From assembly GCA_003134045.1 (NCBI GenBank), contig PLAH01000131.1, forward strand, positions 1-34,939: a stretch of DNA of 34,939 bases. Reading direction: 5' to 3'. This DNA comes from Gammaproteobacteria bacterium (GTDB taxonomy: Bacteria > Pseudomonadota > Gammaproteobacteria > Steroidobacterales > Steroidobacteraceae). The position numbers and the translations under genes are program-made. The notes under the pieces are model-generated. The model saw only the letters and a list, made by a program, of their open reading frames with translations, made no database searches and had not been told where the DNA came from. Positions 1-8,093 of this stretch are shown in pieces; position 1 is the first letter of the stretch, and the number at the start of each line of letters is the position of its first letter.

Positions 1-1628
1 ATCGGCGGGCGTGCCGGGCACCACCGTGGAGATGACAGCTCACTCATCGTTGAGCAAGAAGCCGAGTGAGTAAGACAGGTCGGTATTTTTCTTGAGGGCG
101 CTTTCGCCCTTCTCGACGGCCGTGGGCTCCGCGGTGAATGTCAGGTGCCAACCGCTGGCGGCGAGCCCCTCGAGCGGCGCGTCGGACCGAACTCGATTGA
201 GGCGCAGGGTCCAGAAATCACGCCAGTCATAGGGCATGATGGCATTGAGCGCTTTGACTATGTCATTGAAGTCATAGGGAACCACTTTCGGAGAGGTGCT
301 GGGCGGGCCGTAGAAAAGCCGGCAAAAGTCATCAAGACTTTTGGCGCCGTGAGTGGTCGTACGGATCAAGGAGTCCGCCTCCAGCCAAAGCATGGCGGAT
401 TCGGCGTAGAAATCCGTTGAGCGGGTTCTCGCACGCCAACCTGCAGCCTCGATGTAGCCCAGTTGTGCCGCGGCCGCGGTGTCGGCGAGCGGACGCCACT
501 CGCGGCCCTTGCTCGTCTGCAGCCACGCAGCGGCATCGGCCCATTCATCGCGCGCATCTTCGAGGGAGGCGAAACCGCTGCGCGCATTCAGCACCATGCC
601 GAGATACTCGGTGAGGCCCTCGTACACCCACAGCAACTCGCCGCGCATGGCGCGTCATAGTTGCCGGTGGCAAGACCGATGGGGCGCCTATACTTGCCGT
701 TCCAGGAATGCACATACTCGTGGGACAGCAGTTCCAACACGGAGGCGCTGCGGCGCAGATCCTCGTCGATGAGCGAGCGCTCGTTGGAACGATTGTCGCT
801 CGACTGATGGTGTTCAATGCCCTCCAATCCGATTTGATCGCTCAAGGTCCACAGGAAGTGATACTCGTTGTAGTGCGTCGCGCCGAACAGCGCCGTGGCC
901 TCTTGGACCAGCTTGCACAGTTGGGCGGTGGAGGCCACCGAAATACTGAGCGCCGCCTCGCTATCGGCCGCCAGGTGCAAGTACACCGCCGGCGCGCCTC
1001 CCAGTGAAACGGTCCGGAAATGGCGTCCGGACAGCACCGGCGAATCGATCAAGGTGGTGAGCGACACCTCGGCAAACTGAGTGGTATCGCCGGCGGTATT
1101 CAACGGCGGCAGCGCCGTTCCGAAACTCCAACCGGCGGGCAGCCGCAGGCGCGCCTTGTACTGCAGGTTATCGGACAACGCCCCGGCCGGGTACAGCACC
1201 AATTGATTCCATAGAATGATGGCGAGCGACTCGGTGCTGGTGCGCTCCGTGTTGTTGTCGGTTGCACCCCGTATCGCATCCACTTCGAACGCCACGTCGA
1301 GTACGCTCGATCTGGCCGGGACGTTGAGATGGAAAGCGTACATGTTGTCGGCGTCGCGCTGCCAAGCGATGGGCTGCCCGTTGCTCGAAAACTTGAGTCC
1401 CGATAAGCCAGCGATGGGGCCATCGGGAGAATGCTCGCCGGGGAGCCACTTCGGATACAACAAGGTGAGTTTGCCGGGCTTGACCGGCAGGACCAGGTGG
1501 ACGCGCTCGATGCCGCGCGGCGCTTCACGCGCATCGACGTCGACGCTGGCCGGCGGCGCCGCCCAGGCAGTGATGAACATAGAGGACGCGAGGATGGCGC
1601 CGAGCAGCCGGCATGTCAGGCTTGACAT
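1..1628 (-). pseudogene. M61 family metallopeptidase (glycyl aminopeptidase type), broken and cut by window start
   Basis: The product would be an exported zinc aminopeptidase. A signal peptide is visible at the N-terminus (MSSLTCRLLGAILASS, then a hydrophobic stretch ending AWA). The zinc motif HEYVH is encoded near 710-725, and the third ligand region WVYEGLTEY lies just after it. Two lesions are present. Around 649-653 one base appears to be missing, because NYDAP continues as MRGELLWVYEG only in another frame. At 40-42 a TGA interrupts the reading frame, and beyond it the frame continues to base 1 as AVISTVVPGTPAD, which looks like the start of the C-terminal PDZ domain usual in this family. 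The stop probably replaced a glycine codon. A GGGAGA ribosome site precedes the start. The gene lies 55 nt downstream of the M28 peptidase gene on the same strand, which is also broken. The family call is firm; loss of function is an inference from two independent lesions. Confidence 0.85.
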
Positions 1629-1683
1629 CGTCTGATTTCTCCCATTAGTTTGTCTTTACCGAAAACGCGTGCACCCCCGGCAT

Positions 1684-3044
1684 TCAATGCGCCCAGAACG
1701 CTCCCGCCGCACCCGGAAACACCACCGGACTTTCGAAGCCATCCGCGGAAACGCTGGCGACGCCGAATGCGAAATCATCGATTGCAATGTTCGCGAGCGT
1801 CAGTGCCTCGCCCCTCCCGGCATCGCGCGAATGCGTCCACGCCGGCTCGGTCGTGTCGCGCCAATAAACGCGATATCCCACCACCGTGGAATTGCGCGAC
1901 GCAGTCCACGACAGCTGGGTGTCAGACGTGACCCCACCGTTGATCTTGACGTTCGCGGGCGGCGGCGGCGCCGAGGCCATCGACGCGGCGGCGAGCGTAT
2001 TGGTGGCAGTCACCTTGGCGAGATAAGCGAAATCGATATTCGCCAGGGTGTCGCCGTACTCCACGCCGCCCTCCATGCGTAAATCCTGGTGCTGGTGCAG
2101 ATAGTTCTCGGCATTCTCGGTGAAGCGCACCGCCGGCATCCCCAGTGCGTTGAATGCCGAGTGATCGCCGCCGCGGTCGAAGCGGTCGAGGCGATACACG
2201 AGTGCCACGGTCCAATTGGGCATATAGCTTTCCGCGACGGCTTTGGCGTAGCGCGCCACGTTGCGCGATGCCGAATCGTCCTCGCCGCCCTCGAAACGCC
2301 GCCGCTGGGCGTCCTCGGCGGTTTCGGTGTCGCGGGTGCCTTCGGAGAACAAACGCAGCCGCGTGTTGTTCACGAGGCCGTTCTGCCCGCGGGTAGCGCC
2401 CACGATATCGTTATTGAGATCCGCCTCGACCCGCCAGCCCTTCGCCTTGGCATAGTCGGCGAGCACCTTGCCGCCGTACAGGTCCTGCTCCTCGCCCGAC
2501 AGCACGCCATAGACAATGGTTGCCGGGAACTTGTAACGGCTCAGAATTCTTGCGGCCTCGATCACCACGGCGACTCCCGAGGCATCATCGTCTGCGCCCG
2601 GCGCATCGGCGGTCGCATTCATGAGGTCGCTGACGCGTGAATCGATATGTCCGGTCAACACGATGACCCGCTCGGGATCGCTGCTGCCCTTTTGAATCGC
2701 GACCACGTCGACGATCTCAGCCGGCTTGGGCACACCCTCGCCGGTAACGGTCTGCGATGGCATCACGACGGTCAGACACCCGCCGCAATCGCGGCCGATC
2801 TGTTCGAATCGAGATTGTGTCCAGCGGCGCGCGGCGCCGATGCCGCGTTTTGGCGACGCGGTATCCGACAGGGTGTGGCGCGTGCCGAAGCCGACCAAGG
2901 CTGAACCGTAGCCTGCAACTGTGCTGGATCGGACGAGCCGGAGATTTCCCGCAAGATCGGCTGCTCGGCCGCCGCCGCGGCGCAGGCCGCCGCACCCAGC
3001 ATCGCGACCGCGCAACACTTCGTAGCGTACGAGGAGATTCCCAT
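1684..3044 (-). pseudogene. M28 family zinc peptidase with C-terminal fibronectin-III-like domain, frameshifted
   Basis: This is an exported M28 (aminopeptidase Y/S-type) peptidase. The start chosen at 3044 gives the signal peptide MGISSYATKCCAVAML followed by an Ala-rich cleavage region. After DPAQLQATVQ the frame is lost; it resumes in another frame as LVGFGTRHTLSDT, so about one base is missing near 2899-2901. The M28 zinc ligands can be followed downstream: GHIDSR (His, Asp), GADDDASG, SGEEQ, NNDIVG and GGDHSAF. The C-terminal ~95 residues after a PPPP linker (SDTQLSW, VVGYRVYWR) resemble a fibronectin type III repeat, as in several secreted M28 enzymes. A longer start at 3113 is possible but would put extra polar residues before the signal peptide. 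A single indel could be a sequencing error, but the neighbouring M61 gene is broken too. Confidence 0.8.
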
Positions 3045-3213
3045 TGCTACGTCGTTGTAGGCGCTCAAGGCCGGGAACTGACTGCGTATGCGCTCAACCG
3101 GGAAAGTTGTCACTTCGGGCCTTTGTGCTAGTGGTACCTCGCGCTGTTATGCCCGATTGTCTCGACAGTCACCATCCTCCCCGAGGACGAGGTGCTAGAT
3201 TGGACTGCACTTG

Positions 3214-3340
3214 CTGTCCGAGCTGAAGGAAGTCGCGTCGGCGCGATCGCGCTTGCCGACTTGGATGGAGGTCAGCGCCCTGGTGACCTATGGCTGAGTT
3301 CTTCCAGCTCTCCGCCACCGAACGCTTGGCGCACTCAACG
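3214..3340 (+). pseudogene. Scar of a DUF6088 antitoxin 3' end plus start of its AbiEii-like toxin gene
   Basis: This stretch is a diverged copy of 9655-9780. It reads in frame as SELKEVASARSRLPTWM, then EVSALVTYG and a TGA stop. The intact gene at 9151-9747 has the same protein end with two extra residues (AQ) and SHG at its terminus, so a 6-nt in-frame deletion separates the copies. The match continues past the stop into the first codons of the downstream toxin gene (CCACCGAACGCTTGGCGC versus CCGCCGAACGCCTGGGACGC) and ends near 3340. There the sequence switches abruptly to the integrase-proximal arm of the island attachment site. It cannot encode a functional product. It is read as what remains of an older related island after a large internal deletion. 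Confidence 0.85.
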
Positions 3341-3504
<164 letters not shown>

Positions 3505-3563
3505 TATATGCCATCGTTGGCGTAAGTTGCTGAAAAGTCTGACTATCTGCAAAATACGCGCGG

Positions 3564-3882
3564 GTGGTTCTGCAACGCAGGAGCGCGATCCGCACCGGTT
3601 TACGATGGTCCGCGCCGACGCCGCGAATTTCGGCGGCAGGAAAGAGCGCGCACGGTGCGGCAGTGACCATCATCGCCACCGAGCTGACGAATGCCAGCGC
3701 GGCCGACCAAGACGGCGATGGCTGCGACCTCGCGGCCGGGATGTTCGGGCCCGCGGTCAGTGCGTGGATCCGGAAGATGGCGGCCGACTACCTCACCGAG
3801 CAACGGGCACAACATCACGCGCGACATGGAGGATGACATCGACAGTCTGCTGCTCAATTGGCCCATAACTATTCCGTTGTAG
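3564..3882 (+). pseudogene. Possible decayed small ORF, unrecognised
   Basis: Two frames together give protein-like sequence. One ends IATELTNASAADQDGDGCD, MFGPAVSAWIRKMAADYLTE. The next frame continues from about 3808 as NGHNITRDMEDDIDSLLLNWP and stops at 3882. The acidic, helical ending and the seamless frame switch suggest a small protein gene with one frameshift. I do not recognise the family. The region lies between the outer att copy and the TumE promoter, and it could equally be non-coding. Confidence 0.3.
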
Positions 3883-3919
3883 TTATATACAACAAGGTAT
3901 TGTTGTTATAACCTACAAC
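3876..3919 (+). promoter_or_regulatory. Palindromic operator abutting tumE start
   Basis: Two dyads sit back to back: GTTGTAGTTATATACAAC (3876-3893) and GTTGTTATAACCTACAAC (3902-3919). Together they form one 44-bp imperfect palindrome that ends on the base before the ATG at 3920. A TATAAC hexamer at 3907-3912 could be the -10 element, so the mRNA would have almost no leader. Placement and symmetry suggest autoregulation by the TumA DNA-binding antitoxin or the TumE-TumA complex; that is an inference. Confidence 0.65.
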
Positions 3920-4216
3920 ATGAAAGCCACGAACATAATCAACACAAGGGCGCCGCTCTCAGAGAACGCCTTTGCCGAAATAGTCGTGTGGGAAGTCCCG
4001 AAACGCGTCCCCGGATCTTCCCACGATTTCAAGTATTCGCTTGCGTATGTCGTCAATAATGTGTGCGTGCTGCGACTCGACAACGAAGCCGGCAAAGGGG
4101 ATCACCTGCACTACGGCAACACCGAGTCTGCGTATCATTTCGTTTCGACCAACGCCCTTCTGAATGACTTCTACAGCTATGTTACGAGGTGGAATGATGA
4201 AAACGGTAACGCTTGA
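3920..4216 (+). CDS. tumE: TumE-family toxin (DUF6516)
   Basis: This 98-residue protein matches the TumE/DUF6516 pattern: an N-terminal strand region (LSENAFAEIVVWEVPKRVPGS), then HDFKYSLAYVVNNVCVLRLDNE, the family hallmark GKGDHLHYG, and the ending YHFVSTNALLNDFYSYV. Family members are annotated as toxins of a type II-like pair with TumA; the biochemical activity is not established from this sequence. No Shine-Dalgarno site precedes the ATG because the operator palindrome runs up to it. The 3' end overlaps tumA by about 20 nt, so the two are translationally coupled, toxin first. Confidence 0.85.
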   Translation: MKATNIINTRAPLSENAFAEIVVWEVPKRVPGSSHDFKYSLAYVVNNVCVLRLDNEAGKGDHLHYGNTESAYHFVSTNALLNDFYSYVTRWNDENGNA

Positions 4217-4538
4217 CGTGCGTTCTTTCGAGGACGTGATAGAGGACTCAAAAGCCGCGCTGCGCGCTCGGAAGCCGCAGGGGGCTCGAATCAGTTTCGC
4301 AACGCCGGAGCTGCTGTGGAAAATCTTGACAGTGAAGCGCTGGGAGCTGCTGCGAGCCCTGTGCGGTAAAGAGCCGATGACGCTGCGCGAAGCTGCAAAG
4401 CTAGTGGATCGAGACGTGAAGGTGGTTCACGGGGACGTCACTGCGCTGATTAAAGCGGGCGTGCTCCGCCGCGAAGAGGCGGGCGTCGTGTTCCCGTATG
4501 ACGCGATAAAGGTGGAGTTTTTGGTGCGCGCTGCATGA
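4197..4538 (+). CDS. tumA: TumA-family antitoxin, winged-HTH DNA-binding protein
   Basis: The protein carries the TumA pattern: FEDVIEDSKAALR, then ARISFATPELLWKILTVKRWELL, followed by a helix-turn-helix (PMTLREAAKLVDRDVKVVHGDV) and the ending GVVFPYDAIKVEFLVRAA. It should bind TumE and the upstream palindrome. Two adjacent ATGs (4194 and 4197) lie downstream of a GAGGTGG ribosome site at 4186-4192; 4197 gives the better spacing. A longer reading frame from 4164 would add ten residues with no family support. The start lies inside tumE. Confidence 0.85.
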   Translation: MKTVTLDVRSFEDVIEDSKAALRARKPQGARISFATPELLWKILTVKRWELLRALCGKEPMTLREAAKLVDRDVKVVHGDVTALIKAGVLRREEAGVVFPYDAIKVEFLVRAA

Positions 4539-4687
4539 CGTAAGCCCCAGAACACTCGAAATAACCGCAGGCGAGAAGGCGTTGCGCGACTCGGATTATT
4601 GGATTATTTGACGGCGGAAGCACCGCTCACGCTTCAAGAAATGCTCGGCTAACGTGGGGGGGGCAACCAACCAGGAAATAATTGACT

Positions 4688-4975
4688 ATGCCCAAAATGA
4701 AATTCACTCTAAATAGTCCCGCCAGGGAGCGGTCCATAAAAACCGGGATCGCAGCAGATCCCGACACAAGCGAAGCGAGCCCAGGGGAGATAAGGAAGAT
4801 GAAACCCTTTCGCCCGGGTCGCCCAAAACTTGCCGCGCCGAAGGAACACGTTTCGTTGCGACACGATCAGCAGGCGCTCAAGCACTATCGCGCCACGGGT
4901 GCGGGCTGGCAGAGCCGCGTAAACGCCGATCTTCTCGCAGTCATCACCAAAGCGTCCGCGAAGTCCAAACTATGA
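4688..4975 (+). CDS. Orphan BrnA-like antitoxin
   Basis: The 95-residue protein ends in the BrnA-type ribbon-helix-helix region: FRPGRPKLAAPKEHVSLRHDQQ and HYRATGAGWQSRVNADL. The N-terminal half (MPKMKFTLNSPARERSIKTG, DPDTSE) also resembles BrnA-type proteins. BrnA normally follows the BrnT nuclease, but the 149 bases upstream contain no BrnT reading frame, so this is an orphan or a remnant of a lost pair. AGGA at 4673-4676 could serve the ATG at 4688 (11 nt) or a TTG at 4682 (5 nt). The GxGWQ motif makes the family call fairly secure. Confidence 0.7.
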   Translation: MPKMKFTLNSPARERSIKTGIAADPDTSEASPGEIRKMKPFRPGRPKLAAPKEHVSLRHDQQALKHYRATGAGWQSRVNADLLAVITKASAKSKL

Positions 4976-5093
4976 TTTGAGCGCGCTAAGGAGCACTGGA
5001 CTTACATCCGGCCCGACTATCTCACCAAAGCGTTCGCCGCTTTATCCACAGGGAAAAAAGCGATGCAAGTGATTGATAGTAAGAGAGAAAACG

Positions 5094-5110
5094 TGGAGCG
5101 GGAAACGAGA
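5094..5110 (+). repeat. Internal att-like fragment of tRNA-Gly 3' end
   Basis: Seventeen bases (TGGAGCGGGAAACGAGA) are identical to the tRNA-Gly 3' end at 17842-17858. The following ~20 bases are degenerate (TTCACACTCAGATCC against CTCGAACTCGCGACC). It separates the TumEA/BrnA segment from the ParDE segment and is best read as an old, decayed attachment site. Confidence 0.65.
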
Positions 5111-5252
5111 TTCACACTCAGATCCCAAGCCATTGTAATTGCTAGGTTTCCTGTCCGCCTAGCCTCCAGAATGTCCTAGATTGTGACCTATTTTCGGCGC
5201 CATGCCAACGATGTCCCCGAGAGTCGAGCCGCCATACTAACTTGCTAACGCG

Positions 5253-5282
5253 TTGGCAAAATTTGCCAGATAGCAGTATGCT
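5253..5282 (+). promoter_or_regulatory. Promoter and palindromic operator of parDE
   Basis: TTGGCA (5253-5258) and TATGCT (5277-5282), 18 nt apart, form a plausible sigma-70 promoter. The -35 element lies in a perfect palindrome, TGGCAAA-A-TTTGCCA (5254-5268). ParD proteins are ribbon-helix-helix autorepressors, so this is a likely operator. The -10 ends 6 nt before the ATG, implying a leaderless mRNA. Confidence 0.55.
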
Positions 5283-5288
5283 CTGTAC

Positions 5289-5567
5289 ATGGCCACCATG
5301 AACATTTCGCTCACGCCCCAACTCGAAAAACTCGTCCACGACCGTGTGAAGTCGGGACGATATACCTCTGCAAGCGAAGTCATCCGCGACGCGCTTCGCT
5401 TGCTGGATTCCCGCGACCGAGGCACTGCCCAGCTAAACGCCGATGTGGAGGCGGGCCTGCGCCAACTGGACGCCGGACAATCGCGGCCCTTTGATGCCGA
5501 TGCAGTCGAGCGCATCACACAGGCCGGACGCGCTAAACTGGCGGCGGTCAAAGCCGGCAAGCCTTGA
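5289..5567 (+). CDS. parD: ParD-family antitoxin (ribbon-helix-helix)
   Basis: The 92-residue protein begins with the ParD ribbon-helix-helix (MNISLTPQLEKLVHDRVKSG, YTSASEVIRDALRLLD). A helical toxin-binding tail follows, with LNADVEAGLRQLDAGQS and AKLAAVKAGKP. An alternative ATG at 5298 would drop three residues. It should neutralise ParE and repress its own promoter through the palindrome at 5254-5268. The stop overlaps the start of parE by 4 nt (TTGA). Confidence 0.9.
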   Translation: MATMNISLTPQLEKLVHDRVKSGRYTSASEVIRDALRLLDSRDRGTAQLNADVEAGLRQLDAGQSRPFDADAVERITQAGRAKLAAVKAGKP

Positions 5568-5869
5568 GATATGCGGTCAACTCGGAACTCGCCGAGGCAG
5601 ACCTTGCGGACATTTGGGTAGAGATCGCCACCGACGACATCGACACTGCCGATCGGTTTATCCAAGGACTTCGAACCCTGGCACAGAAACTCGCTGAACA
5701 ACCCTTTATGGGTCGCGTGCGACCCGAATTAGGCCAGGACGTACGAGTGTTTCCGCATGAGCAATATCTCCTCATCTATCGACCAGCGACCCACGGAGTT
5801 GGTATCGCTCGAGTCGTGCATGGTGCTCGCGATCTGACAAGCATCGAGGTGCCAAGGCCTGAAGCGTAG
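5564..5869 (+). CDS. parE: ParE/RelE-superfamily toxin
   Basis: A protein of 101 residues typical of ParE: VNSELAEADLADIWVEIA, then ADRFIQGLRTLAQKLAEQPFMG, and the C-terminal strands VFPHEQYLLIYRP and IARVVHGARDL. Characterised ParE toxins inhibit DNA gyrase; which ParE-type target applies here is not visible. Translation should start at TTG (5564-5566), overlapping the parD stop; the nearby ATG at 5571 is out of frame. The RVVHGARD ending is intact, so the toxin looks functional. Confidence 0.9.
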   Translation: MRYAVNSELAEADLADIWVEIATDDIDTADRFIQGLRTLAQKLAEQPFMGRVRPELGQDVRVFPHEQYLLIYRPATHGVGIARVVHGARDLTSIEVPRPEA

Positions 5870-6014
5870 TGAATCTCCAAAGGACGGAGCGCGTCCCTCC
5901 GCACTTCCGTGGGGAAATGCCAACTGCGCCACTGGTTCCAATTCATCAGGGCCAGCGCATACTTGTTTCGCAGGCACTTGATGGGCGTGACGCGCCTTTG
6001 CCGGAGGGAGAAGG

Positions 6015-6515
6015 ATGCCAAGCCCGTATCGAAAATCCAGATGGAAGCCCAGCGGCTCCGGGTTTCCAAGCGCGGTTGCCGGCGACCGGTCAGCCACCTC
6101 TGTGGGCGTGCAACGACCGCGCAGCCGCGTTCAGAAATTCGCCGAGCACTTGAAACGGAACCCAACTCCGGCAGAACGCGAGTTTATAAGGATCCTCAAC
6201 ACGGTGGATGCTGGCAAGCTTCGCGACACCTTCACGTGTCAACGACGTGTTGGACGCAAGTGGATTCTGGACGTGTTCTTCTTCAAGCAGTGTCTGGGTA
6301 TTGAGATCGATGGCGGCTATCACAGCGATCCGAAGCAACGGCGCATGGACGCATTGAAGGAGCATGCGTGCGAAGAAGCCGGCATAACCTTAATTCGGAT
6401 CACTAATGGCGAGGTCTTCGGTGACCGGGACGTGTTACTGAAAAAAGTGCGAGAGGGCGTGCTGCGGGCGATGCTGCGGGAAAACCCCAAGGGCAGTAAC
6501 CCCTCGAATAGGTAG
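6015..6515 (+). CDS. DUF559 domain protein, PD-(D/E)xK endonuclease-like
   Basis: The 166-residue protein has the DUF559 core: a helix with NPTPAEREFIRIL, then FTCQRRVGRKWILDVFFF (catalytic-type Asp), LGIEIDGGYHSD (Glu, His) and a final helix-strand pair ALKEHACEEAGITLIRITNGEVF. This is the Vsr-like/PD-(D/E)xK nuclease fold; the substrate is unknown. GGAGG at 6003-6007, 7 nt before the ATG, supports this start. The first ~38 residues (SRWKPSGSGFPSAVAG) are basic and not conserved, so a later start at GTG in VGVQRPRSR is possible. It lies between parDE and an internal att fragment. Confidence 0.8.
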   Translation: MPSPYRKSRWKPSGSGFPSAVAGDRSATSVGVQRPRSRVQKFAEHLKRNPTPAEREFIRILNTVDAGKLRDTFTCQRRVGRKWILDVFFFKQCLGIEIDGGYHSDPKQRRMDALKEHACEEAGITLIRITNGEVFGDRDVLLKKVREGVLRAMLRENPKGSNPSNR

Positions 6516-6904
6516 TGCACACAGAAAACAAGGGATGCGAGTGCGACAGCCCATTGGCGAGCGTCGCTGAGCAACCGCGGGGGATAAGTGCATTATCTTG
6601 GCGGAATTGCCAAGCTATGCATACCAAAACTACCGCAAATCATTGACGCCAAAACGAAAGTTTTGGAGCGGGAAACGAGACTCGAATTCACGCTCCATCT
6701 CTTTGAAAAATTAAAATATTTTCGCGATCCAGTCCGATTGCTGTACCGCTTTCGGCGCTTCGGCAACTTTGCGCCTTACGATACACCACCCGCACATCAG
6801 AAGTCGAATGTAATCCCGTTGATGTACCTGGGTATGTACCCCAGAGAAGCGCCCTGGCAATACAGTCTTTATCTTCGGCTCCGCGATCGTCTATCTTGAC
6901 GGCT
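6516..6904. other. Gene-poor stretch with an att fragment
   Basis: No convincing gene is present in these ~390 bases. A reading frame of about 100 codons crosses the tRNA fragment at 6664-6687 and has no recognisable protein character. The part after 6687 is AT-richer than its surroundings and may hold the promoter of the gene at 6905. Confidence 0.5.
6664..6687 (+). repeat. Internal att-like fragment of tRNA-Gly 3' end
   Basis: The sequence TGGAGCGGGAAACGAGACTC and the next three bases match the tRNA-Gly 3' end at 17842-17864. The match then breaks down (TTCACGCTCC against CTCGCGACCT). It separates the ParDE/DUF559 segment from the large AbiE/ATPase/integrase segment. Confidence 0.75.
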
Positions 6905-7201
6905 ATGTCCGAGGAAACAACGACTTTGGGTGTTGACGATAGCCTGCTCGAGTCCGCTGCGCGCTGCCTCGACATGAACAGCGTGCGTGCTTTGAGTGAA
7001 CTGCAGCTGGACGACGCGGCGCGAGCACGACTGGATACCCTGGCGCAAAAGGCGAATGAAGGGCAACTTGCGCCGGAAGAAGCGCGTGAATACGAGCGCT
7101 TCATCAATGTAAGCGACATCATCTCCACGCTGCGTTTGAAAGCAGAGAGGCAAGTCGGCGCTCAAGCGCGTATGTGGCTGCGAGGTTACGATGGTTCATG
7201 A
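6905..7201 (+). CDS. Small conserved hypothetical protein
   Basis: The protein of 98 residues is acidic and mostly helical (VDDSLLESAARCLDMNSVRAL, LDTLAQKANEGQLAPEEAREYERF, IISTLRLKAERQVG). Small proteins with the KANEGQLxPEE-type centre often occur just upstream of HNH nuclease genes, but no HNH gene follows here; the next gene is abiEii on the opposite strand. A TTG start at 6896 is also possible. No function can be assigned. Confidence 0.6.
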   Translation: MSEETTTLGVDDSLLESAARCLDMNSVRALSELQLDDAARARLDTLAQKANEGQLAPEEAREYERFINVSDIISTLRLKAERQVGAQARMWLRGYDGS

Positions 7202-7211
7202 GTACGGTCTC

Positions 7212-8093
7212 CTAGCGACGCGACGACTCACGCAGCTGGTCGAAATCTGACAAAAGTCGCTTGACCTCGCGATAACAACCGTCGAATTCCGGCAGACTCA
7301 TCACTTGCATGCGCAGCCGATCATTCCATCGTTGCTTGAGCGCTTTCTCTACCTGCTCTAGGCGCGGGACCAGCACATCATCTGCGCGGCCTTCGCGGCT
7401 CGCCAGCTTTCGGTTGAGTCCGTCAATCAAATCCTCACGATGCGGGATATGTCCTTCATTGGATATGTACCAGAGATCGTAAAGATCTCGCGGCTCCCGT
7501 CGCGCGCCGTCGGTGATGGCAAGAGTTTTTTCTACGATGATTTCCGGGAACGAATAGACTTGTAGCGACGTGGCGTTCGGCAAATCAGAGAATTCGTCGT
7601 ACGTGCCGAGCACCGGCTTTCGCTCCAAAGCAAAGACCACCGTCTCACCTCGAGTGACATCCACTTTGACTTTATTGCCGACGGGGAGCGGTCCCTTATA
7701 ATCGAAATAGAACGTATCGTTGCGGACGTGTCGAGTGGGTTCGTCATCCGATCGGCGAAATCCAATCTCACTGGCCTCGTATAGCGTGTCGAACACTTCA
7801 TCGAATGCGCTGAATAGGCTTTCGAGAGGGAGATCGCTTGTTAACGTGAAGTCCAGATCCTCAGAGAATCGGTATTCACCGAAATGCACTCGGCGGAGCG
7901 CCGTACCACCTTTGAACGCGAGGGCCTCGGAGAGTACGGGGTGCGAGGCTATCGAGCACAAGAGCCACGCCAAGCGGTAGTCGCGCTCGATGGTGGTTTC
8001 CGGGATGCGCAGCGCCAGTTTCTTGCCGACTCGTTCGCAGGCCTCGACGTACAGTCGATTTGCCAATTTGGAAATGTTCTGCTGCCTGATCAT
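7212..8093 (-). CDS. abiEii: AbiEii toxin, nucleotidyltransferase
   Basis: The 293-residue protein has the AbiEii/AbiGii nucleotidyltransferase motifs in order: FKGGTALRRVHFG, RFSEDLDF (metal-binding DxD type), KVDVT, SFPEIIVEKTLAI and RDLYDLWYI. AbiEii is the toxin of the AbiE abortive-infection system, studied as a type IV toxin-antitoxin system. The start codon directly follows the stop of abiEi (TAG ATG, no gap), so the two are one operon. All motifs are intact. Confidence 0.92.
   Translation of the reverse strand: MIRQQNISKLANRLYVEACERVGKKLALRIPETTIERDYRLAWLLCSIASHPVLSEALAFKGGTALRRVHFGEYRFSEDLDFTLTSDLPLESLFSAFDEVFDTLYEASEIGFRRSDDEPTRHVRNDTFYFDYKGPLPVGNKVKVDVTRGETVVFALERKPVLGTYDEFSDLPNATSLQVYSFPEIIVEKTLAITDGARREPRDLYDLWYISNEGHIPHREDLIDGLNRKLASREGRADDVLVPRLEQVEKALKQRWNDRLRMQVMSLPEFDGCYREVKRLLSDFDQLRESSRR

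Noticed and set aside
6588-6899. 103-codon frame across the third att fragment
   Set aside because: It reads through tRNA-derived sequence and has no family features or ribosome site.
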